Below are positions 34,402-45,046 of a DNA stretch of 64,000 nucleotides, in pieces. Position numbers and translations under genes: made by a program. The notes beneath the pieces are model-generated. The model was not told where the DNA came from and ran no database searches. It saw only the letters and a program-made list of their open reading frames with translations. This stretch comes from Euborellia annulipes (taxonomy: Eukaryota; Arthropoda; Insecta; Dermaptera; Anisolabididae). Location of the stretch: contig JAKCPI010001765.1 in NCBI GenBank assembly GCA_023213315.1, forward strand, positions 1-64,000. The letters run 5' to 3'. Position 1 is the first letter of the stretch; each line of letters starts with the position of its first letter.

Positions 34402-35255
34402 AAAAATCTGGTGTGACTGGTCGCACAGCACACAACTTTCTCTTACCTTCGCTAATCGAAAGTTGTGTACTGTGCTTGTCACACCAGATTTTTTTGTGTC
34501 GACATATATTTAGTTTCCGCCAATATATTAGAATTTAAGATGTCAAATTTATAAACATGGAAAAATATTTATATTTTGTAACCATGGCAACCATTTGTCC
34601 TCTCTTTTCTATGAAGTACAAGATTAAAGTGTGCTTCAAACAATTTTGAGGGCAAAACGAGAATATACATTTTAAAGAGTATCTAAAAAATAATTGATTT
34701 TTTAATCAAAATCGTTACAGCGAATTTTGAGAAAATATAAAAAACTGAAAAAGTACATCAGTAAAGTAATAGTACTCTTTGGCCGATTTTGATTAAAAGC
34801 TTATTTTCTCGGTCCCGGGGAGTGTTTAACATAAATATAAAATTTCAACCTCATAGCTCAATTCCTTCATGATTAAAATTGAACACACACAGACAAGGGT
34901 GGATACAAGGGGGGTAAAGGGGGTAATTACCCCCCTGAGATTTGAAAAAAAATAGTTTTTTTCGAAAAAAATAATGTATTTTTAATGTAAAATTTTAAAA
35001 ATTAATACTTAAAAATTTGATTTGTATTTATATTCTGGAAAACAAGTACAGAATGCGCCTTTAAAATACCAAAATTAAGAAACACCTCTGGATCCGCCAC
35101 TGCACACAGACAGACCATGTTGCGAAAACCACTTTTTTTGGATTTAGGGGACCTCAAAACGTGTATATCCTCGACATCGAATTTTTGACATGAATCCAAT
35201 ACTTTCTTTCTATATATAAATTATATATATACAGTACATAGGTAAGAGAAAGTAA
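34402..35255 (+). repeat. HPR copy, full length, split by hAT MITE
   Basis: One of the most complete copies. It has the head hairpin (34402-34494), body, ACACAGACAGACCATGTTGC, TTTTTGACATGAATCC and terminal ATAGGTAAGAGAAAGTAAAA. The MITE at 34894-35102 interrupts the ACACACAGA tract. Confidence 0.88.
34894..35102. mobile_element. hAT-type MITE (CAAGGGYGGATACA family)
   Basis: Ends CAAGGGTGGATACA and TGGATCCGCCACTG. The 8-bp duplication CACACAGA is exact (34886-34893 and 35103-35110). Other members are at 36135, 43336 and 60201. Confidence 0.9.
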
Positions 35256-35439
35256 AAACTTTACCTTTGTCCTAATTGCACACACAAAATGAGAAATCAT
35301 AAATGAGATTATTATATGATGATCTATACATAAGCATAACAATCATGCTTTAATTCCATTATTGAAATAATTTAATTTTAAGGCGGAGTCATCAAACAAA
35401 ACAAGCCCAAGCTATTAAAAAACCATATCTATGAATTAA

Positions 35440-35850
35440 TACCAAGTGACAGGGACGGTGAGTTTAGTGAATGAAAAGTAAAAAGCGAGACAAGTCGAAG
35501 ACATCGTCTGTTGGCCTGAGGTGGGTGTTTGTGTTTGGGCTTGGGCTTGGTTGGGTTTCTGTTTGTGTTGTGTATTTCCCTCTCTTTTAGCTCTTTCTGG
35601 CGATGAGATCATCATCAAGCACGGCGTCTGCACGGCGTAAGCACCTCGAATAGCCGGAGCCGCTTACGCCTTACGAAACCCAAGTGCTTTTTCTTGCTTG
35701 CTTTCTTTTGCTCTTGCTGCTTATCTCTCTCCCTCTATCCGCTAACCCTTTCCTTTCCATTTACTGGTAGCCCTTATGCCCTTCTGCCCTTTGTACTCCC
35801 CCAGAGGCCGCTCACTTCGTTTTAACGAGCCTTGAATCGAGGATGTTGAT
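35440..35850. other. Non-repetitive GC-richer island
   Basis: Balanced composition, with GCTTGGGCTTGGTTGGG, GCCGGAGCCGCTTACGCC and pyrimidine-rich TTTTGCTCTTGCTGC segments. No repeat copy elsewhere. A 65-aa minus-strand frame (35436-35633) is low-complexity Gln/Thr-rich and has no supporting splice sites. This could be a 5' UTR, regulatory island or old exon. Confidence 0.3.
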
Positions 35851-36059
35851 TTTTTTTTTAATTCAATGCATACCTCATTAAAAGATGATTATTATAGAGG
35901 ATCCGGCTGATTTATTAAAAATCGATATCCAAAATTTCAATCACGAAAAATAAATAGACAAATTTATAATCGATATTTCAAGTGTACTTCAAGTATTTAT
36001 TCAAGATTCCAATAATTTTATAATTTATGTGAATATATCTAAGAAGCAAAGAATTATTA

Positions 36060-36440
36060 ATATAAGGAGAGAGATTTTTTATTTAATGTATTTCCCTTTA
36101 AGCCAATGTTTCGGTGCCGATTGTGACCATCTTCCAAGGGCGGATCCAGAGGTGTTTCTCGGGGGGGGGGGGGGTAATCAGGTGTGGCTCGTCGCACAGC
36201 ACACTATTTTTTCTTAATTTCGGTAACTTAAAGGCGCATTCAATACTTGTTTGCCAGAATATAAATACAAATCAAATTTTTAAGTATTAATTTTTAAAAT
36301 TTTACATTCAAAATACATTTCTTTTTTTTCGAAAAAAAAGTATTTTTTTCAAATCTCAGGGGGGGTTAATTACCCCCTTTACCCCCCCCACCCTTGTATC
36401 CGCCCTTGCCATCTTCAGTGAGAGTAAAAAAATGTAGCTG
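36060..36440 (-). mobile_element. HHL element split by hAT MITE
   Basis: On the minus strand, joining across the MITE gives CTGAAGA, a T, GGTCACAATCGGCACC, then GAAACATT, followed by TTAAAGGGAAATACATTAAA. The 5' flank and second arm, if any, are not clear. Confidence 0.45.
36135..36408. mobile_element. hAT-type MITE inside HHL motif
   Basis: Ends CAAGGGCGGATCCAGAGG and TGTATCCGCCCTTG, exact 8-bp duplication CCATCTTC (36127-36134 and 36409-36416). Inside one end is a piece matching the HPR head (GGTGTGGCTCGTCGCACAGC), shared by other members of this MITE family. Confidence 0.9.
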
Positions 36441-36959
36441 GTTTTTATTAATTCTTTATCCTTAAACAAGCGTTTTCCAAACTTTATGCTAAAACGCCTC
36501 CCCTGAAAAAATTTTCCTTGCCTCCCAAAACTTTTATTTTTTAAATAAATTAAAAAAAAAAATCCTGAAATCTTCATTTACAGAATAATAATAAGGTTTA
36601 GGCGTCCAGGTCCATGTTGGAAAACGCTGGCTTAAAAAATTATACAACTAACAATTTTATTTTAGAAATAAATACGGTACGTTTTTCTTTCCTAATCATT
36701 ATTATCGGTTTCGGCATATTAAGGACAGACATACCAGAAATAAGAAGCGGTGGGGGGGGGGGCAGAAGACATAGCGCATTTGTTAATTCGTAGTCACCGA
36801 ATATATGATCCCCAGAGAGGAGATCTTAGCTATTTTAAAATATTGTATTTTTAATTTCATTATTAATAAAAAAGAGCATCAAATTAATAGAATTGAATTA
36901 ATTCGTGATTGGTAAAATAAAAAGAAAGTGCAACTATGAGAAGAATCGATCGATTGAAG

Positions 36960-37055
36960 GCAAAGAGTAAGATTGTCATAGAAAGTGAGGAAAAAGTGTC
37001 AACTTCTGGTTTAGCTCGGGCAGCTCGTGTGCACAAGATTTGAGTCCTCTAGTGA
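36960..37055 (-). repeat. SINE-G remnant
   Basis: TTAGCTCGGGCAGCTCGTG followed by CACAAGATTTGAGTCCTC matches the 5' region of SINE-G in complement, with deletions. Confidence 0.5.
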
Positions 37056-37227
37056 ATGAAAGAAAAAAGATATATTTTAAAATTTCCATGAAATTAGATT
37101 TTTAAAAATCTTTTAGAAAGATGATGGAGAAAATGGCTGTTTAATTTAATAAGGATTGCGAATAGCAGCTAGGAAAAAATCAAATCAGACAAAAAATTAG
37201 ATCAATTTTTATCAGATTTATTTGATC

Positions 37228-37266
37228 GCCGACGTTTCGGACGCCAGTCGCGCCCTTCCTCAGGAC
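37228..37266 (-). ncRNA. Hammerhead-like motif, left arm
   Basis: Minus-strand mirror of the motif at 37417-37457: CTGAGGA, stem GGGCGC/GGCGTCC, GAAACGTC. Confidence 0.4.
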
Positions 37267-37416
37267 CTATGATCGATACATGTATAATTACTATAAATTA
37301 ACAACAAAGAAATCGTTTTCCTTCTCTTTGATTGTAAGTATAGAGGGAAAATGAAGGAGAAGGAAAACGATTGTCTTTGTTGTTAATTTATAGTAATTAT
37401 ACATGTATCGATCATA

Positions 37417-37457
37417 GGTCCTGAGGAAGGGCGCGACTGGCGTCCGAAACGTCGACG
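37417..37457 (+). ncRNA. Hammerhead-like motif, right arm
   Basis: CTGAGGA (37421-37427), one extra A, a six-pair stem II GGGCGC/GCGTCC (one G-U pair) with loop GACTG, then GAAACGTC (37446-37453). GTC before and GAC after pair as a minimal stem I. The core residues match the hammerhead consensus; the extra base before stem II does not. Confidence 0.42.
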
Positions 37458-37545
37458 ATCAAATAAATCTGATAAAAATTGATCTAATTTTTTGTCTGAT
37501 TTGATTTTTTCCTGGCTGCTATTCGCAATCCTTATCTTTTAGAAA

Positions 37546-38182
37546 TTTTTTTAAAAACCATAGTAAAAAATTCTTTCCAAAAAAAAAACAAATTAGGAAG
37601 AGAAATATAGCTAAAAAGCAAATGACCTACTCTTTAGGACAATCAAGTAGGTAAAAATAAGTCGATAATATTCCATAATTTAATATATTCTAGGCCTACC
37701 AAACAAATGAAACTAAGAAATTTCTAATAAAAAAAAAAAAAAAAAAAAAACAAGATGAATTAAATAGAGTGTGATCGATCGACACTCGAAGAGTCCACAA
37801 AAAATAGATTTTTTTATTTTATTTTTTTTCGCCTTGGCTGCCCATACACATCCTTATAAGATGAATTAAATTTTTCCAATAGAAAAATAGAAGTTGTTGA
37901 AAGGTTCCGTCAAATTTTTTTAATTTACAAAATGAAAAAACTTATGATTAAAGTCTATATATAGTGAGTAAATTCTCCCACTTTCCTTTACATAATAAGA
38001 TACAAGTATCATAAAGTTTATATCACAAAGGTGCAGGTCTATAATAAAATAAATTTTCTAAAGTCATAAATGGTTATACCAGAAATTTTTATAATATGCG
38101 ATTCGAAGTAGTCAAGGTGCTTAGATTATTCAGTTAAAATATTCAATATAAAAAATGCATAAAAAAATTTAATTATTTTTAC
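37546..38182. other. AT-rich spacer with poly-A
   Basis: A run near 37731-37750. No gene recognised. Confidence 0.4.
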
Positions 38183-38762
38183 TTTCTCTTACGTCTATAT
38201 ATTCATGTCAAAAATTCGACGTCGAGATTTTGATGAATATACAGGTTTTGAGGTTCCCTGATTCCCAAAAAGAGGTTTTCGCGACATGATCTGTCTGTGT
38301 TCAAATTAAACCACAAAGAAATTGAGCTAGGAGGTTGAAATTTTATATTTAAGTTAGACACCCACCTAGAGCATGAAAATAAGCTTTTAAACAAAATCGG
38401 CCAAAAAGTACTAGTACTTTACTGATGTATCTTTACAGTTTTTTTCGATTTTCTCAAAATTCGCTCCAACGATTTTGATTAAAATTCAAAAATCACTTAT
38501 TTTTTTTAGATGCTTTTTAAAATGTATATTCTCATTTTGCCATTGAAATCTTTTGAAGACAACTTTACTCTTGTACTTCACAAGAAAGAGAGGAGATATG
38601 GTTGTCATGGTAACAAAATATAAATATTCCCATGTTTATAGATTTTACATCTTGAATTCGAATTTACGGGACTGTCGGAAACTAAAAATATGTCGACACA
38701 AAAAATCTGGTTTGACAAGCACAGTACACAACTTTCTCTTACCGAAGGGGTAAGAGTTAAGC
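38183..38762 (-). repeat. HPR copy
   Basis: In complement: partial head at 38695-38755, full body, and terminal ACGTAAGAGAAAGTAAAAA end at 38177-38195. The second hairpin arm is incomplete. Confidence 0.82.
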
Positions 38763-39585
38763 ATGAATAAAGTTTTTCGTGATTGATTTAAAAAAAGAGG
38801 ATTTGTACTTAACCACCACGATACACAAGCGATAAACATTAATTAAGACTTGTGGAAAGATTTCAACTTCCTCTCGTTCACGTAATATAATAAAAAAAAG
38901 GTATTATTATTTTAACGAATTAAAAAAAAAAAAATTAAAGCCCACACAGACAATGCAGGTTTCTTACACGAGTTCCACACCCAGCCAGGTGTGCGCTTTA
39001 TTCTCAGATTCATTTTTATAGGGAATTTTATTAAATATGAATGAGATAACAGCGACGAATTAAAAAAAAAAAAATAGAGAAAAATTATTTATCGTCAGGA
39101 TAAGTAGCTAAACACAATGTGAAATCTCATTGATAAATTCTTTTAATTTTAAAATTTGATATATAATTTAGAATTCTAGTATTTGTGAATTGCGTATATA
39201 CGTAAAAAAAATTAGTGAAAGTTAATTATTCTCGTACAATATATAAACATTATTAATTTTTTAACGCTAATCTATAATTTATTATAGCTTTTATATTTCT
39301 TTCAATTTCAAATAATCGCTCATTATTTATAAGAATGATCATATATCACTCGAGCTTAATGAATGAAAAACAGGTGGTTGTTTACATTTTGTAGACACGC
39401 CTAATAAAAAAAAAGAAATAAAAAAAATTTAATCGTTTGCAATAAAGGATATAATAATTAGTTTGAGTTACAATTTAAATAGGTTCCGAAAGGCTTAAGA
39501 AACACATTTACTAAAGAGTGGTATTAAAAAATAATAAAGTTTTCCTATTAATCATATTCAACTAAAACTTTTTTTTTTTTGGATT

Positions 39586-39654
39586 GGTAAATAGGAGAAG
39601 AAAAATCAGCAGCTAGTTGTATTATTAGCTGCTGATTTTTCTTTCTCCTTTACC
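39586..39654. ncRNA. Pre-miRNA-like hairpin (candidate)
   Basis: Arms GGTAAATAGGAGAAGAAAAA-TCAGCAGCTA and TAGCTGCTGATTTTTCTTTC-TCCTTTACC pair over about 29 positions with two small bulges and a 10-nt loop. Size and bulging suit a microRNA precursor, but a decayed MITE is equally possible. No expression evidence. Confidence 0.3.
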
Positions 39655-39797
39655 AAACCTAATTGAACTACCAGCTATAAGCCCTACTTATCTCCTTTTT
39701 TTTTAGTTTTGAAATTTCGATGGATATTTTTATTTTTAGCTTTAAAAAAAATTAAATAGTAAATTTTTTTTTTATTTTTCTAGATTAAAGGATAATT

Positions 39798-39910
39798 AAG
39801 TAAAATTATTTAATATATGTGAGGTTTCACTAGGTTATATACCTCACATATATTAAATTAGATTAAAATTAAAGTTATATTACCTCACATATATTAAATA
39901 ATTTTACTTA
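39798..39910. repeat. Nested hairpins sharing ACCTCACATATATTAAAT
   Basis: The outer arms (39798-39825 and 39882-39910) are a 28-bp near-perfect inverted pair. A middle copy of ACCTCACATATATTAAAT at 39841-39858 can pair with the left arm instead, giving two alternative folds. Confidence 0.7.
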
Positions 39911-40120
39911 TAAATATGTTTCACGTAAAACCTACACCACTTCCCCTCCAAACTATAAAGAATAATTAATTTTCATAATTTTTTAATTAGTCATAAAAAT
40001 ATAAAAAATTTTCATTGAGTTAATTCACTTTAATCCGCTTCGAAAAATTTCTTAGAATGAGTTTCCTTAAAATATCATTTGAGATGCTAATTTTGACTCC
40101 CCACCTAAGTTATTTATAAT

Positions 40121-40315
40121 CATGGGCGTAACTAGGGTGGTGTCGCCCCCCCCCCACCCTAGAAAGCTCCCTGCCCCAAGAAAAATTGAGAAAATATGGG
40201 GCTTTCCAGGCCCCCGGAAGATAGCTGGTCCCATGCCCCCCCCCCCCAGCAACTTTTAGGAGGTTTGGCCGAAAGAAACAAAAAAATTTTGTTTTTTGCG
40301 GCCACCCTAGTATAC
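40121..40315. mobile_element. MITE with GGGCGTAACTAGG end
   Basis: Starts ATGGGCGTAACTAGGGTGG and holds GCTGGTCCCATGCCCC, as in the copy at 3307. C and G runs. The right end is not clearly defined. Confidence 0.45.
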
Positions 40316-40535
40316 AACCATATTTGGAAATTCCGACGGGAAGTTGGTCAAATAGTTACAATAAATGTTTCTTGATGATACATTTCCTATGGGAAAATCG
40401 TAAACTTCAACAATTTATAACTTAAAAAGTTATGGGGATTTCGGGACGGAAATAATATTCTCCTATATTCTCTAGAGGTATAAAAAATTTCGTTTCGAAA
40501 TTCAAACGGGAATTTGCCCAAACAGAAAGAAACAT

Positions 40536-40625
40536 TAGCGACACTATATATATATATATATATATATACACTGTATATCTGTAGATACTGTATGTAGATT
40601 TTATTCTTTCGAAAATCATAAGAGA
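40536..40625. repeat. TA microsatellite
   Basis: About twelve TA dinucleotides at 40546-40569, at the end of a decayed element with GGAATTTGCCCAAACAG. Confidence 0.7.
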
Positions 40626-41224
40626 AAGATCAGCTAACTATATCCATAATAAGAATATTTAATGAATTTAATTGTAAAATAAATTTTATGAAAAGGCCTA
40701 ATAATTGTCAGTAAAATCTTACACTCACTTCTTTAGATCAAGGACTAAATGTCCTTGTCTCTGGCTAGATTTTTATAATCAAAACAAGAGCCACTGCAGT
40801 GTTGTTTACTAAAAATTAATCCTGAAATAATAATCCAAGGTTATGTGTTAAATAAGAAAGAAATGATAAAGAGAACATCTCTTTAATCACCTTGAATTTT
40901 GACGAGTCTCAAATAAGTGAGTTATTAAAAAAAAAAAGTTCAACAAATAAATAAATAAATAATTCGGGAACGAACTCCACTTGACTTTCTCGTATAATCT
41001 AAAAATGCTTGATTATCTGAAAAACTTTTGAGTTTTCGAAAAGACAAGTAGGAATAAAAAACGTTTAAAATAAGTTAATGTAATTTATAATGATGATATG
41101 AAAAAAAAAAAAATTATATTGCAATAAATTTCAAAATCTTCGAAAAAAAGCTTCACTCCAATGAAGAATAGAGATGGCTGTAGTGATAAGTGAATAAGAA
41201 AGGCAATGAACAATGACAATAGAA
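40626..41224. other. AT-rich spacer
   Basis: Nothing recognised. Confidence 0.4.
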
Positions 41225-41420
41225 ATAAAAATTTTTTTTATATTATTTCGTCGTCGTTTCTGGAACGCGTCTTCAGGCTCCCATCATCACGAGCTATGAC
41301 ATTTTAACATTTATTATAATTGTAATTATATGTAAACTAAATTAACAAATTCATCAGATCGTCATAGCTCCTTAGGATGGGAGCCTGAGGACGCGTTCCC
41401 GAAATTCAAAAATAGAAAAA
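41225..41420. mobile_element. HHL-like foldback, decayed
   Basis: GAACGCGTCTTCAGGCTCCC (41260s) opposes GGGAGCCTGAGGACGCGTTC (41380s) around an AT-rich centre. The motif reads CTGAAGACGCGTTCCAGAAACGACG in one arm and CTGAGGACGCGTTCCCGAAA in the other, without the GC stem II. Confidence 0.6.
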
Positions 41421-41423
41421 CAA

Positions 41424-41642
41424 CTGAAAAAGTACATCAGTAAAGTTCTAGTACTCTTTGGGCGATTTTGTCCAAGAACACAGACAGATAGACAGACCAT
41501 GTTGCGAAAACCACTTTTTTGGATTCACGGGACTTTAAAACGTCTTTACCCATCAAAATCTCGACATCTTATTTTTGACATGAATCTAATACTTTCTATA
41601 TACAATAAATATTGCAATTATACATAGGTAAGAGAAAGTAAA
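41424..41642 (+). repeat. HPR copy, 3' part
   Basis: From AACTGAAAAAGTACATCAG, with a deletion, to the terminal ATAGGTAAGAGAAAGTAAAA. It directly precedes a full copy in the same orientation. Confidence 0.82.
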
Positions 41643-41652
41643 AATGTCTTAA

Positions 41653-42317
41653 TAAAAATCTGGTGTGACTGGTCACACAGCACACAACTTTCTCTTACTC
41701 TTCGGCAAGAGAAAGTTGTGTTCTGTGCTTGTCACACCAGATTTTTTTGTGTCGACATGTATTTAGTTTCCGACAGTACGGAACATATGAATTCAGATGT
41801 AAAATTTAAAAGTATGGGAAAATATTTATATTTTGTTACCATAGCAACCATTTCTCCTATCTTTCCTATGAAGTACAAGAGTAAAGATTCAGAAGATTTC
41901 AATAACAAAATGAGAATATACATTTTAAAGAGCATCTAAAAAATAATTTTTTGAATTTTAAACAAAATCGTTGGAGCGAATTTTGAGAAAATCGAAAAAA
42001 AAAAACTGGAAAATTAGCATCAGTAAAGTACTAGTACTCTTAAGCCGATTTTGATTAAAAGCTTCGTGTCACGTCCCAGGAAGGTACCTAACTTAAATAT
42101 AAAATTTCAACCTCATAGCTCTTTTGGTTCTTGAGATATTTGGAGACACACACACTCACACGGACAGACAGACCATGTCGCGAAATCCACTTTTTTGGAT
42201 TCAGGAAACCTCAAAACGTGTTTATCCATCAAAATCTCGACATCTTCTTTTTGACATGAATCCAATACTTTCTCTCTATATATATCACATATGTACATAG
42301 GTAAGAGAAAGTAAAAA
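41653..42317 (+). repeat. HPR copy, complete reference
   Basis: Intact head hairpin 41655-41747 with stem ACAACTTTCTCTT/AAGAGAAAGTTGT and TTCG in the loop, complete body, and terminal ACATAGGTAAGAGAAAGTAA. No flanking duplication seen. The 3' terminal GTAAGAGAAAGT repeats the descending arm of the hairpin. Its 73- and 77-aa frames are not maintained in other copies. Confidence 0.88.
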
Positions 42318-42319
42318 TT

Positions 42320-43320
42320 TCTTAATAAAAAAGAAGCTCCCTTCACGGATTTATTCCTTAATTACAATAATATTACTAAACAAGTTTTGATTACTATTTA
42401 GATAAAAAAAATTCATGATGGAGAAAGTATTTTGGCAAATCAGTGTCACTTGAAAAAAAATTAATTACTTCATCATTGATTTATGGAAATTTTTTGCTAA
42501 AATTATACGAAGATATGCGAATAGTAATATTTTACAAATTGTTTTTCTCTACAGATTTTGCAAGCAAGCAGGCAGGCATACGATTAGTCATTTGGTCAAA
42601 AGGTGGATTGCAAAAAGGGCGGAACCAACCGATGAAATTAAGTAATAGGAGTCCCTAGAGGTAAAAAATAGTGGGGGAGAGAGCAAAAAATTTTAGTTTA
42701 ACCACCTGGCTATTTATCACTTGAACATTTTTTAAATCATCTTATTAAATGATTTATTATTTAAAAAAAAAATCTAAATCGATGATATAATAAGTTAATA
42801 TAATCATAACTATTTTTAGAAAGAAATTACTTACGTATTCAAACATATTCAAATTATATATATTATATATGTAATAAAAAAACAATTAAAATTCCTAATA
42901 GAGAACATTCTTGTTAAGAGAAATCTAATTAAATGTAATTTCAGAAATGACGAAAATTTATTTATAATTTATCTTGGGATTTTTTTTTATCTAAATAAAA
43001 AAAAAAATTGTTTATTTACACCTGGAAAATGCGTAGAAAAAGTGACACGGAATTCCTGTTAGAAATTTTTTAAATAGATATTATGAAAATGTTTCCTTTA
43101 AATAAATGGAGAAAATATGGATAACAGTTTAAATGCACTCACTCCTGTACATGTATAGTACAGAAGTAGCTGATGTGCTCAAGAGTGGAGCATTGAGCTT
43201 AGGCAACCAAAATGCTTAGTCGTCGAAAGTGTTGTCTTAAAAGTAGTTTCCTTCAGTTGCATAAAAAAATATGATAAATCAATAAAAAGAGATTTTCATT
43301 AAAAATATATTTACAACCAG
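42320..43320. other. AT-rich DNA, nothing recognised
   Basis: Contains a small GTACATGTATAGTAC near-palindrome at 43148-43162. No gene. Confidence 0.4.
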
Positions 43321-43426
43321 AAGCCCTTATATTTACAAGGGCGGATACATGGGGGGGGGGATAAAGGGGGTAATTACCCCCCTTAGATTTAAAAAAAATA
43401 CATTTTTTTCGAAAAAAAAATTTATT

Positions 43427-43795
43427 GGTAAGGTGAAGAAAATAGACTTAATTCGGCCCAAAATTATTTATTACCAATGTCTACGTTTCGGGGACTACGT
43501 CACTATACCGTCAGCATTGACTCAGAGTGGCTCGTGGTTAAAATTTGCATGTAATTTGGCTATATGGTGAGCTGAAGCCTAAAATAAAATACAGCCATCA
43601 TTTCACACAACAAAATTATTGTTGTATTTATTACACGAGTGCTGGAGGCACGAAAGACTTTACGACCTTTGTCCTGAGGATGGGTGACGTATAGTCCCCG
43701 AAACGTAGACATTGGTAATAAATAATTTTGTGCCGAATTAAGTCTATTTTCTTCACCTTACCTGTAAATTAGACGGCCTTCCTCCATACGATTAT
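43427..43795. mobile_element. HHL foldback inside MITE
   Basis: A 369-bp insertion with a 12-bp duplication AAAAAATTTATT (43415-43426 and 43796-43807). Arms GGTAAGGTGAAGAAAATAGA and its complement are inverted. The centre holds GGCTATATGGTGAGCTGAAG. The motif in the right arm is intact; in the left arm CTGACGG replaces CTGANGA. Confidence 0.78.
43671..43710 (+). ncRNA. Hammerhead-like motif
   Basis: CTGAGGA (43674-43680), one T, GGGTGAC opposite GTCCCC as stem II, GAAAC (43700-43704), GTA triplet, and GTC/GAC as a short stem I. Confidence 0.38.
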
Positions 43796-43999
43796 AAAAA
43801 ATTTATTTTTAATCTAAAAATTTAAAAATTAATACTTAAAAATTTGATTTGTATTTATATTCTGGCAAACAAGTACAGAATGCGCCTTTAAATTACCGAA
43901 ATTAAGAAAAAAATGTGTGTTGTGCGACCACTCACACCAGATTACCCCCCCCCCCCCCGAGAAACACCTCTGGATCTGCCCTTGATTTACAACCAGAAA

Positions 44000-44770
44000 A
44001 TTATTTCTGGAGTGAGGATGAGGATTTTGGGCGATCTGAGGGCTTTAATAACATTTTTAGTATATCTAATCGTGGCAGTGCCGGATTAAGCAAGAAGGAT
44101 CTTAGGCAGTAGAAATTGTAAAAGTCATACCCCTAGCTAGTGACCACTTCCCAAATGAGTCCTCCTCATTTTATCTAAAATTCGGTAATATTTCAACAAA
44201 TTTTGATAATCATTAAACATTTTTCGGCCTGAAAATATTTTGGAAAATACAATGATTAAGCAACAATAAAAATAATATATTTTAAACAATTGGATGAATA
44301 AAAGACTCAAGGTTGTCAAAGATTTTTTTTTTAAGTATGATTAGGCAAAAATTTGACAATCGGAAATATTTCTTTTTTATTTAAGCTATGTAAAAATGAT
44401 TTTAGTTGGTGTGTATTGTGATCAATGCTAATTAAAAATATTTTTATTTTCTCAAATGTCAAATTTAATTTAATAATTAAAGAACTGTTAAATTGAATGA
44501 ATTGTAATTTTAATTGCTTAAAAATTTTTAATAAATCAAAATAAAATATCCAAAAAATGGCACGAGACTTGGGGACTAGGAAATTTGTTGTTCGTACACG
44601 AAGACACACAGGTGTGATCTTGAGGTAGATCAGAAAAAATGATTTAAAAAGAAAATACAAAATTTCAAAATTTACCTGAATTTCTAATAAAAACCACTCG
44701 ACAAAAAATGCAATTAGATTATTTTCTCAGAATGCGTCAAGGCCTTGTAATGGGCCATCTTTTTATTTAT
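44000..44770. other. AT-rich DNA with a hAT-like remnant
   Basis: CAGTGCCGGATTAAGCAAG at 44082-44100 looks like one hAT-type end. The 109-aa minus-strand frame (44331-44660) is Lys/Ile/Phe-rich translated AT-rich DNA with no recognisable motif. Confidence 0.4.
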
Positions 44771-44775
44771 CACTA

Positions 44776-45013
44776 GGAACCGACCGAGGTTTCGGTTTCG
44801 GCCATTTTCGGCCCAAAAGTCTTGTGTTTCGGTTTCGGCTAAAAACCAGCCGAAACCTGAAGTAGGTAAGAAGAAAAAGTAACAAAAAAAAAGTAAAATG
44901 ATGTGAATTTTATATAGGAAATACACCGTTTTGATTATGGTTTCGGCCAAAACCAAGATTGGGGCCGAAATTCGGTTTCGGTTTCGGCTAAAATCTGATT
45001 TCAAACCCTATTC
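44776..45013. mobile_element. hAT-like MITE with TTTCGGTTTCGG repeats
   Basis: Both flanks carry ATCACTA (44769-44775 and 45014-45020), a likely 7-8 bp duplication. Internal TTTCGGTTTCGGC units occur near both ends in inverted and direct forms. Confidence 0.5.
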
Positions 45014-45046
45014 ATCACTAATTTCTAAGAAGTTAGTCTGAAACTC

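Larger units (their letters stand above)
37120..37533. mobile_element. HHL foldback dimer, best-preserved copy
   Basis: A perfect 12-bp duplication ATCTTTTAGAAA flanks it (37108-37119 and 37534-37545). Arms 37151-37330 and 37350-37534 are almost perfectly inverted, and both carry the CTGAGGA...GAAACGTC motif, pointing outward. The first about 30 bp (37120-37150) lie outside the palindrome. Confidence 0.78.
38764..40115. other. AT-rich DNA with hairpins
   Basis: A non-repetitive stretch at 38935-39010 (GCCCACACAGACAATGCAGG, CACCCAGCCAGGTGTGCGC) is GC-richer. Two hairpins, at 39586 and 39798, are listed separately. No exon found. Confidence 0.4.
43336..43984. mobile_element. hAT-type MITE split by HHL foldback
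   Basis: Ends CAAGGGCGGATACA and TGGATCTGCCCTTG, same family as 60201-60469. The expected 8-bp duplication is absent, but ATTTACAACCAG occurs at both 43309-43320 and 43985-43996, leaving 15 extra bases on the left. Confidence 0.8.

Noticed and set aside
44331..44660. 109-aa minus-strand frame
   Set aside because: Composition is that of translated AT-rich DNA (Phe, Ile, Lys, Leu), with no motif or splice signal.
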